This document shows, piece after piece, positions 4,710-10,349 of a stretch of 10,349 nt of DNA; within the stretch, counting starts at the first letter, position 1, and each line of letters opens with the position of its first letter. Both the position numbers and the translations under genes were made by a program. Under the pieces are notes generated by a model. That model saw only the letters and a program-made list of their open reading frames with translations, had not been told where the DNA came from and ran no database searches. Source of the stretch: Deltaproteobacteria bacterium (GTDB lineage: Bacteria; Desulfobacterota; Desulfarculia; Adiutricales; JAGVGV01); the NCBI GenBank assembly GCA_015233515.1, contig JADFXS010000080.1:1-10349 (forward strand). Direction: 5' to 3'.

Positions 4710-6354
4710 TGTCATTCGCGCCATCGATCAAGCCCGAACCAAAGGCTTACTCCAATCCATGGGTGATATTCCCGGCTTGGTCATCGAGGCGCCTAGAGAC
4801 CCGTCTCACGGCGATTGGGCTACCAACGCGGCTATGCTCATGGCCAAGGTGGAAAAAAAAGCGCCTCGGAAAATCGCGGAGATCATACTGGCCAATTTGA
4901 ATGATACGGATGGATACCTGGAGCGAGTGGAAATCGCCGGTCCGGGATTTATTAATTTTACACTGTCTCGCAAATGGTGGGAACAGACTCTGCGGCGGAT
5001 CATCAAGCAAAACCGAGACTATGGTCGAGGAGAGCATGGACAGGGCCGTAAGGTCCAGGTGGAATTTGTTTCGGCCAACCCCACCGGCCCTTTGCATGTG
5101 GGGCATGGTCGAGGCGCGGCGATCGGAGACGCCCTGGCCAGGCTCCTGGATGCCGCCGGATTTAACGTCCAAAAGGAATACTACATCAACAACGCCGGTA
5201 AACAGATGCAGACCTTGGGACGTAGTGTCTGGTATCGCCACTTGGAACTCAACGGGAAAACCGTGGATTATGCCCCGGAGTTTTATCAGGGCGAGTACAT
5301 CAAGGACTTGGCCGTCAAGCTGCAAGAACAACAAGGTGAAAAATACCTGGATATGGATGAAAATCAGGCCGTCGATCAAATCTATCCTTGGGCCGCCGAT
5401 GAGATACTGGACGGAATTAAGAATGATTTGAACATGTTCGGTGTCACCTATGAAGAATGGTTTTCGGAAAAAAGTCTGTATCAAAACGGCTTATTAAGCG
5501 CCACCCTTGATGATTTGCGCCGGCGCGGTCATATATACGATCGGGATGGCGCCGTCTGGTTTGCCACCTCTCGATTAGGGGATGACAAGGATCGGGTGTT
5601 GGTGAAAAGTACCGGCGAACATACTTATTTCGCCACGGATATTGCTTATCATCAAAATAAATACAAGCGGGGTTTTTCCCTGGTCATCAACTTATGGGGA
5701 GCGGATCACCACGGCTACGTGCCGCGCATGAAGTCCGCGGTTGAAGCCATGGGTTATGGCCGCGACCAGTTGGAAGTCCTTTTGGTTCAACTCGTGAATC
5801 TCCTCCGGGGGGGCGTTCCGGTGGCCATGAGCACCAGGGCGGGTCAATTTGTTACCTTGAAGGAAGTAGTGGATGAAGTCGGCGTGGATGCCGCCCGGTT
5901 TATGTTTTTGACCCGTAACTCCGATAACAGCCTGGATTTTGATTTGGATGTGGCCAAAAGGCAATCGGCGGACAATCCGGTCTACTACGTGCAGTATGCC
6001 CATGCCCGTATTTGCAGTGTGTTCCGAGCGGCCTTGGCCGAAGGTCTTGAAATGATGGATCCGGAAAAAATAGATTTATCGCGTCTGAAAGAAGAGGAAG
6101 AACTGACTATCATGAAACTCCTGGCCGCTTACCCGGAATTAGTGCAGGGTGCGGCCATCAGTTTGGAGCCTCATCGTTTGACCCATTACCTGATCGAACT
6201 GGCCAAGAATTTTCACCCGTATTATAATCGTTTTAGATTCATAAGCGATGATCGCGATCTGTCCTTGGCCAGGCTGGTTCTAGCCGGAGCCGTCCGACAA
6301 GTGGTTTCCAACGGATTAGGTCTGATCGGAGTGTCGGCGCCGGAAAAAATGTGA
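4687..6354 (+). CDS. argS: Arginyl-tRNA synthetase
   Basis: This class I synthetase ligates arginine to tRNA-Arg in the cytoplasm. The 555 residues are of normal length. In order, they show an N-terminal Add-1 tRNA-binding domain (about 1-95, with HGDWATNAAM and AGPGFINFTL), the HIGH signature as SANPTGPLHVGHGRG (HVGH at 137-140), the insertion and catalytic core including LWGADHHGYVPRM (336-348), the KMSKS-loop equivalent VAMSTRAGQFVTL (379-391), and a C-terminal DALR anticodon-binding domain (from about 428, NPVYYVQYAHARI). The KMSKS lysine is alanine (A380); many ArgRS lack this lysine, so activity is not in doubt. TTG 4687 is the start: it gives the expected MKNALKNNVIRAI N-terminus and is preceded by AAGGA at 4674-4678. 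The ATG at 4709 is in another frame. It overlaps the Cys-rich gene by 23 bases and is followed 50 bases on by the SPOR gene. Confidence 0.97.
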   Translation: MKNALKNNVIRAIDQARTKGLLQSMGDIPGLVIEAPRDPSHGDWATNAAMLMAKVEKKAPRKIAEIILANLNDTDGYLERVEIAGPGFINFTLSRKWWEQTLRRIIKQNRDYGRGEHGQGRKVQVEFVSANPTGPLHVGHGRGAAIGDALARLLDAAGFNVQKEYYINNAGKQMQTLGRSVWYRHLELNGKTVDYAPEFYQGEYIKDLAVKLQEQQGEKYLDMDENQAVDQIYPWAADEILDGIKNDLNMFGVTYEEWFSEKSLYQNGLLSATLDDLRRRGHIYDRDGAVWFATSRLGDDKDRVLVKSTGEHTYFATDIAYHQNKYKRGFSLVINLWGADHHGYVPRMKSAVEAMGYGRDQLEVLLVQLVNLLRGGVPVAMSTRAGQFVTLKEVVDEVGVDAARFMFLTRNSDNSLDFDLDVAKRQSADNPVYYVQYAHARICSVFRAALAEGLEMMDPEKIDLSRLKEEEELTIMKLLAAYPELVQGAAISLEPHRLTHYLIELAKNFHPYYNRFRFISDDRDLSLARLVLAGAVRQVVSNGLGLIGVSAPEKM

Positions 6355-6404
6355 ATAGAAAGTCGGTTGATTGATGAACAGACCAATATGGACGGTAGGG
6401 TCTT

Positions 6405-7553
6405 ATGGCCTTGTTTAAACGACGCAAGCCAGGGCCGCCTAAAGCAGCTACCGGCGCCGTGGGTGATGATATCGAAGATCGTCCTTTTACCACGGAGCTG
6501 GAGGGAGAACCGTGTCTCGAACCGGAGACCGACTCCCCCAAGATCGAACCGGTTGCTCCAAAACATCAAATTTCTCCAAGCCGACCGACTAAACGGCCGC
6601 CCAATCGTCATGTGGTTGTACTTTGGGGCATTGCTTTTGTATTCGCATTGGTCTGGGTTTTTGTCCTGGGTATAATTGTCGGCCGGGGAGCGATCTTCAG
6701 CAACCATTTATTTCAGGAATTCGCCGATCGCCTGACCGGGGTCCCCACCGGCCGGCCGGCGCCTGTGGTGGAACTGGCCGGCCCGACTTCTCCATCAGCT
6801 CAACCACCGGATTCAGATACAAAATTGACGTTTTATGATTCACTGTCCAAGGCCCCGGCCAAAGAACCCCATGGAACGAAAATTCAACCGGATAAACCCG
6901 CGGAGACCGTGAAGACCAAACTTTCGGAATCGGTTTCCAAACCTAAGTCGGATACCGTGACCAAGGCTCCCGAACCCGATCGAAACAAAGCCGCGGATTC
7001 GACCATAAAATCCAAGCCCAAATCGGAAACGACCACCAAAACCCAGGCCCAGGACGCCGGTTCAAGCAAAACCACCGATTCCGCAACCCGGCTTAAGTCT
7101 TCCACCGAAACTCCAACGTCGACGAAAACCGCCGATAATCTCAAAACCAAGACCGCGGAGCAGCCGGTCAAGAGTTCATCCGGGTCGGAAGCCACCGCCA
7201 CCGCCGATGCTAAAAACCGTAACAAACCGGATTCAACCGCCAAGGAAAAAACCGGAGTGGATTTCAATCCAGGCCCCGATCCGACCAACGTCAAACCGCC
7301 CGTTAGAAAATCCGGAGATAACTTCTCTATTCAAGTGGCTACCACTTCGGAAAGCGGGGAGGCCAATCGCCTGACTTCGGCCTTGAAAGCCAAGGGATTT
7401 GACGCCTATTATTACACTTTAGAGGTAAATGGTCGGAAATATTATCGCGTTAGAGTCGGCCGATACGGTAACCGTGATGACGCCAAAGGGACCATGGATA
7501 AACTATCGGCGGCCGGACAGAAAAATATGTATATCTCCGCCTTGACCGATTAA
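6405..7553 (+). CDS. Membrane-anchored SPOR-domain protein (DedD/FtsN-like)
   Basis: The 382 residues have a clear bitopic layout. A cytoplasmic tail of about 68 residues is followed by one membrane helix (about 69-93, VVVLWGIAFVFALVWVFVLG), then a periplasmic region with LTFYDSLSK (141-149), a motif typical of DedD-like SPOR proteins. A low-complexity linker rich in K, T, S, P, D and A spans about 150-303. The C-terminal SPOR domain (about 305-380) has FSIQVATTSESGEANRL, LKAKGFDAYYY and YYRVRVGRYGNRDDA. SPOR domains bind peptidoglycan glycan strands stripped of stem peptides and usually bring proteins to the division septum; that role is inferred here. ATG 6405 has a modest GGTAGGG upstream. 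It is probably co-transcribed with argS and is convergent with the PBP homologue, 26 bases away. Orthology to DedD or FtsN cannot be settled from sequence alone. Confidence 0.9.
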   Translation: MALFKRRKPGPPKAATGAVGDDIEDRPFTTELEGEPCLEPETDSPKIEPVAPKHQISPSRPTKRPPNRHVVVLWGIAFVFALVWVFVLGIIVGRGAIFSNHLFQEFADRLTGVPTGRPAPVVELAGPTSPSAQPPDSDTKLTFYDSLSKAPAKEPHGTKIQPDKPAETVKTKLSESVSKPKSDTVTKAPEPDRNKAADSTIKSKPKSETTTKTQAQDAGSSKTTDSATRLKSSTETPTSTKTADNLKTKTAEQPVKSSSGSEATATADAKNRNKPDSTAKEKTGVDFNPGPDPTNVKPPVRKSGDNFSIQVATTSESGEANRLTSALKAKGFDAYYYTLEVNGRKYYRVRVGRYGNRDDAKGTMDKLSAAGQKNMYISALTD

Positions 7554-7558
7554 AACGT

Positions 7559-7575
7559 GCTCACCGTTCCTGAGC
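7559..7575. terminator. Small hairpin between convergent SPOR and PBP genes
   Basis: GCTCA (7559-7563) pairs with TGAGC (7571-7575) around a seven-base loop in the 26-base gap between the two convergent genes. On the minus strand it is followed by ACGTTTTAA, a short T-run, so it may terminate the PBP transcript. On the plus strand T-rich bases follow only after a gap. It is weak. Confidence 0.35.
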
Positions 7576-7579
7576 TTCG

Positions 7580-9562
7580 CTATTCGTTTTGTCCTGCCTC
7601 ATGGCTGGATGGTTTGGTTTCCGACCCGGCGCGGAAGGCCGCTTCCACATACCCTGGCTGCCCGGGCCGAGCCGGTCGACCGGTATAACGATCCATAGGG
7701 AACGTTACAATTCCACTGGGCCGCTCGAAATCCTTGATCTTCAAACCTTGATGAACCTGGGTCATGAAATCCAACCAGATGGGTTGAATGGCTTTGGTCC
7801 CATATCCCAAGGAAACCGCCGGTGAAGCGTCCGAACCTATCCAGAGTCCGGCGCATATTTCCGGTGAATATCCGGCGAATACGTTCCCACTTGATTCTTC
7901 GGATTGTGCGCTTGATCCGGCTAAGGGAAAGGGTAAAGCCGATCCGGTCCTATTGGTTGAAATATTGAATGCGCTCACCAGCATGTCCGTCATGATAAAG
8001 GCCGTTTCCGGGCTTAAGGCGGCCCGGCGATTGGGCTGAGTCTGGTGAATAATCCGGCCCGACTGGTCACGGACATCGATAATTGAATAAGCCTGAGTCC
8101 ATATCCCATTACCGGCCAGAGCCTGATAAGCCGAGGTCAGTTCCCACAAACCGATCGGTGTTTGGCCTAGGGCCAAAATCAGGCTGGGATTTGGAGGGGC
8201 CGGCCATCCGAGCTTTCGAGCCGTGCCGATGAAATTATCCAGGCCGATCCGGCTAAGCAGTTTGACGGCCGGAACAAAAGTCCATGATTCCATGGCTCGG
8301 CGAATGGAAATTTCCCCTTCATACCGCCGGTTACTATTCTGGGGCTGCCATGATTCGTTTCGATCCGGCAAACGATAGCTGACCGGGGCATCCCAGATAA
8401 TATCGGCTTGAGTCAGCCCTTTTTCAATGGCGGCGGCATAGATGAACGGTATGACGGCCGGGCCGGGCGTGCATTCTATCGGGTCGGGTTGACTGATCCG
8501 ATCTCCGTTGCCGTCCAGTTGTCCGGTCCAAACCGTCACTTTTCCATCAGGCGCGGCCAGAGCCACCAAAGCCCCTTGCAGTCGGGCCATAGGTTTGGCG
8601 GGATTTTTTTTTCGGTTGGATTGAAGTCTTTCCAGACCGTTGACTAAAATTTTTTCCGCCGCTGATTGGGCGGTTAGATTCAAAGTCGTTTGTACCTGGA
8701 GACCGGACTTGTATATCTGATCTTCGCCAAATATCTGGATTAGTTCCGCTACAACCTGCTGAACGAAATCAGGGGCTTGAACTATCGTTTGGGGCCGGCC
8801 GGAAAGATTGAGCGGTTTTTGGCCTTCTCGAGCGGCCTGATCGGGAGTCAAATATCCTTCCCGAACCATGGCATTGCATACGATTTTTCTTCTCGCCAGG
8901 GCTCGTTCCGGAGCCCGGAACGGCGAATGACCTTCAGGCGACTGTATCAATCCCGCCAACAAAATGCATTCATCCACGGTCAGACTCTGGGCAGGCTTGT
9001 TGAAATAGACTTCGGCGGCCGCACCGACTCCGTATACCCCGGCCCCGAAATAAATTTGGTTTAAATACAGCTTCAGTATTTCGTCTTTAGTGTATCGTCG
9101 TTCGATTTGCAGGGCCAGGTATATCTCCTTGAGTTTGCGGCTCAGGGTCTTTTCCGAACTTAAATACAGATTTTTGGCTAATTGTTGGGTGATGGTGGAA
9201 CCGCCCTGAATCATGCGACCGGCTCGTAAGTCACGGAGCAATGCTCCCAGGCTGCGGATGACATCCAAGCCCGGATGGCGATAAAAACGACGATCTTCCA
9301 CGGCCACCACCGCCTGCCTCAAGGTGATCGGGATAGCTTCCAGAGGCAGGGGTAAACGTTTTTCGACGTATAGTTCGGTTAAAACCTGCCCATCGGCGGA
9401 CCAAAGTCTAGTCGCGGAAGTAGGTTCGAAGTTTTCCAGGGCTTGGATTTGAGGCAGGTCTAAACCAATGGTCAGGGCGACTCCTAATCCGGCGCCGACT
9501 ACCAGCCCGGCCAGAATGACCAACATCAAAACCCGTAATTTTATAAATTTCAATTTAGTCAT
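7580..9562 (-). CDS. Class A PBP homologue: intact GT51 glycosyltransferase, transpeptidase motifs lost
   Basis: The 660-residue frame is laid out like a PBP1A-family bifunctional PBP: cytoplasmic residues 1-9, membrane anchor about 10-33, a GT51 domain that polymerises lipid II into glycan (about 45-225), then a transpeptidase-fold domain (about 325-610). The GT51 motifs are intact: VEDRRFYRHPG with catalytic E89, GGSTITQQLAKN (120-131), RKLKEIYLALQIERRYTKDE with the second glutamate E154, and LNQIYFGAGVYGVGAAAEVYF. In the transpeptidase domain the nucleophile motif PGSxxKPF is PGPAVIPF (serine to P368, lysine to I371), SxN is W427-T428-F429, and KTG is S550-S551-A552. Flanking sequence such as FIYAAAIEKG, ALGQTPIGLWELTSAYQALAGNG, LSPETAFIMTDML and GYSPEICAGLWIG is well kept, so the fold should stand. 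It should not cross-link peptides or bind beta-lactams by acylation. The ATG at 9562 has no Shine-Dalgarno but overlaps the stop of a 7-codon ORF. Confidence 0.92.
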   Translation of the reverse strand: MTKLKFIKLRVLMLVILAGLVVGAGLGVALTIGLDLPQIQALENFEPTSATRLWSADGQVLTELYVEKRLPLPLEAIPITLRQAVVAVEDRRFYRHPGLDVIRSLGALLRDLRAGRMIQGGSTITQQLAKNLYLSSEKTLSRKLKEIYLALQIERRYTKDEILKLYLNQIYFGAGVYGVGAAAEVYFNKPAQSLTVDECILLAGLIQSPEGHSPFRAPERALARRKIVCNAMVREGYLTPDQAAREGQKPLNLSGRPQTIVQAPDFVQQVVAELIQIFGEDQIYKSGLQVQTTLNLTAQSAAEKILVNGLERLQSNRKKNPAKPMARLQGALVALAAPDGKVTVWTGQLDGNGDRISQPDPIECTPGPAVIPFIYAAAIEKGLTQADIIWDAPVSYRLPDRNESWQPQNSNRRYEGEISIRRAMESWTFVPAVKLLSRIGLDNFIGTARKLGWPAPPNPSLILALGQTPIGLWELTSAYQALAGNGIWTQAYSIIDVRDQSGRIIHQTQPNRRAALSPETAFIMTDMLVSAFNISTNRTGSALPFPLAGSSAQSEESSGNVFAGYSPEICAGLWIGSDASPAVSLGYGTKAIQPIWLDFMTQVHQGLKIKDFERPSGIVTFPMDRYTGRPARPGQPGYVEAAFRAGSETKPSSHEAGQNE

Positions 9563-9585
9563 TATCGATTGATTGATCCCGTCAT
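9562..9585 (-). other. Seven-codon leader ORF overlapping the PBP start
   Basis: On the minus strand ATG at 9585 opens MTGSINR and stops at TAA (9564-9562), which overlaps the PBP homologue start as TAATG. A GGAGGAG stretch (9598-9604) lies 12 bases before the leader ATG, a longish spacing. The PBP ATG has no Shine-Dalgarno of its own, so reinitiation after this mini-ORF is plausible. ORFs this short also arise by chance. Confidence 0.3.
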
Positions 9586-9681
9586 GCTTTCGGCCGGCTC
9601 CTCCAAGGTCAGGTGCTTAGTTCTTGCCTTGTTCCAGGGGGTATGATAAAAACCTTTCGCTATATTACTAGGTTTTTCATT

Positions 9682-9708
9682 ATGCAAAAGGTATTTATAC
9701 GTCAATGA
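9682..9708 (+). other. Eight-codon leader ORF overlapping the resB start
   Basis: ATG at 9682 opens MQKVFIRQ and stops at TGA 9706-9708, overlapping the resB start as ATGA, the classic coupling arrangement. The resB ATG has only a distant AAAAGG upstream. The leader itself also lacks a strong RBS, so this is tentative. Confidence 0.3.
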
Positions 9709-10349
9709 CCATTCCCAAGGGCACGATAGATCAGATAACAGACTTCCTGGCTTCGGTCAAATTGGCATTGGTTCTGCTTATCGCCCTGGCGGCGGTTGCC
9801 GTTCTCGGGACCATTGTGCCGCAAAATCTCGACCCGGAACAATACCTTCACGCCTATGGACCCCGCTTGTATACTTTTCTCAGCTATTTGGATATGTTCG
9901 ACATGTATCGGTCCTGGTGGTTTACTGCTTTGTTGGCTTTCCTGGTCGTCAATCTGGTGATCTGCTCCATCAACCGGCTGCCGGGAACACTCCGCCTGGC
10001 AAAAAGTGTCAATCCTACGCGGGTATCGGTGGATTTTTTGCAAAAACAGGCTTTAGTCAGTCTCGAGACTTTATCCAAGCCCGCGCCCGATCTGCTGCCG
10101 GACCTACGAAAGACTTTATCGCGGGGTTTTTCCAATCCCAAGGAGACCACGACCACTTGGGGGATATTGTTGCATACGGAAAAAGGCGCCTTTTCCCGAT
10201 TTGGCGCCTATATGGTTCACCTGAGTATTCTGGTGATCATCGCCGGGGCGATTATCGGCAATCGATGGGGATTTTCGGCCTATTTAAATTTGCCGGAAGG
10301 TCAAACCGCCGCGCAAGTTGAAGGGGAAAGACCCCCCGGCCGGATTCCG
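9705..10349 (+). CDS. resB: ResB-like cytochrome c biogenesis protein (partial, runs off right edge)
   Basis: From ATG 9705 the frame is open for 215 codons to the window edge. ResB (Ccs1) is part of the system II cytochrome c maturation complex, which with CcsA/ResC carries heme across the membrane and attaches it to apocytochromes. The visible part has the family layout. An N-terminal DFLASVKLALVLL leads into membrane helix 1 (about 18-37), followed by TIVPQNLDPEQYLHAYGP. Helix 2 is at about 71-88 (WWFTALLAFLVVNLVICS), with SINRLPG after it. An extramembrane stretch includes LLHTEKGAFSRFGAYMVHLS, and helix 3 is at about 169-186. H172 in MVHLSIL corresponds to a histidine conserved in ResB. 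Full-length proteins are normally about 450 or more residues, so over half is missing, and ccsA/resC is expected just outside. No complete ORF exists here because the stop lies outside the window. Confidence 0.9.
   Translation, partial: MTIPKGTIDQITDFLASVKLALVLLIALAAVAVLGTIVPQNLDPEQYLHAYGPRLYTFLSYLDMFDMYRSWWFTALLAFLVVNLVICSINRLPGTLRLAKSVNPTRVSVDFLQKQALVSLETLSKPAPDLLPDLRKTLSRGFSNPKETTTTWGILLHTEKGAFSRFGAYMVHLSILVIIAGAIIGNRWGFSAYLNLPEGQTAAQVEGERPPGRIP

Noticed and set aside
4747..5484. 245-codon minus-strand open frame opposite argS
   Set aside because: It lies wholly antisense to a clear arginyl-tRNA synthetase and its translation resembles no protein. It is a codon-bias shadow.
5821..5838. 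Missing lysine of the KMSKS loop in argS as a sign of an inactive enzyme
   Set aside because: Many functional arginyl-tRNA synthetases lack this lysine. All other signatures and the length are normal.
6884..7294. 136-codon minus-strand open frame opposite the SPOR linker
   Set aside because: The repetitive K/T/S/P/D codons of the linker remove stops on the other strand. The V/L/S-rich product is a mirror of low complexity, not a gene.
7580..8500. Frameshift or sequencing error as the cause of the missing transpeptidase motifs
   Set aside because: The frame stays in register with family-typical sequence on both sides of each motif, and each replaced motif differs by several bases.
9617..9647. 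Sigma-70 promoter with TATGAT (9642-9647) as -10 for resB
   Set aside because: The candidate -35 boxes sit at 12 or 19 bases, so no pairing is convincing. A promoter must lie in this spacer but I cannot place it.
1..10349. CRISPR array, tRNA or rRNA gene, transposase, phage genes
   Set aside because: I saw no regularly spaced identical repeats, cloverleaf, rRNA motif or mobile-element coding sequence in the window.

Overview
The window looks like ordinary chromosome from a sulfate-reducer-type bacterium of the Desulfobacterota (Deltaproteobacteria), most likely near the Desulfobacterales. That placement is an inference from gene content: a two-subunit-type glycyl-tRNA synthetase beta chain, a ResB-type cytochrome c maturation protein, a small Cys-rich protein next to argS, a DedD/FtsN-like SPOR protein beside argS, and short GC-rich hairpin repeats between genes. 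No phage, transposase or CRISPR array is visible.

Layout, left to right. (1) At 1-146 on the minus strand is the start of a secreted protein that runs off the left edge. A 61-bp divergent spacer with a perfect extended -10 (TGTTATAAT) separates it from glyS (208-2280, +). The partner gene glyQ is not next to glyS here. (2) Positions 2281-3303 are mostly non-coding. They hold a tiny two-helix membrane protein of the DUF2065/YjeT type (2493-2684, -), an 11-bp perfect hairpin, an intrinsic-terminator-like hairpin, and two diverged copies of a roughly 75-nt repeat containing a C-rich hairpin. The second copy sits inside a structured element of about 250 bp. (3) alr, alanine racemase (+), is best started at GTG 3304. 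(4) A 58-codon Cys-rich gene (4533-4709) overlaps argS (4687-6354), followed by a membrane-anchored SPOR-domain protein (6405-7553), all on the plus strand and probably one operon. (5) Convergent to it, on the minus strand, is a class A penicillin-binding-protein homologue (7580-9562). (6) Divergent from that is the first 215 codons of a ResB-like protein (9705 to the right edge).

The genes divide into translation (glyS, argS), cell wall (alr makes D-Ala; the SPOR protein probably binds glycan strands; the PBP homologue polymerises glycan) and cytochrome c maturation (resB).

The most unusual object is the PBP homologue. Its glycosyltransferase domain keeps every expected motif, but in its transpeptidase domain all three penicilloyl-serine-transferase motifs are replaced: SxxK by PAVI, SxN by WTF, KTG by SSA. 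The frame is open and the surrounding fold-level sequence is conserved. It reads as a glycosyltransferase with a catalytically dead transpeptidase domain kept as a scaffold or sensor. Secondary points of interest are the Cys-rich gene coupled to argS, the hairpin repeats, and the mini-ORFs whose stops overlap the starts of both divergent genes at 9560-9708.
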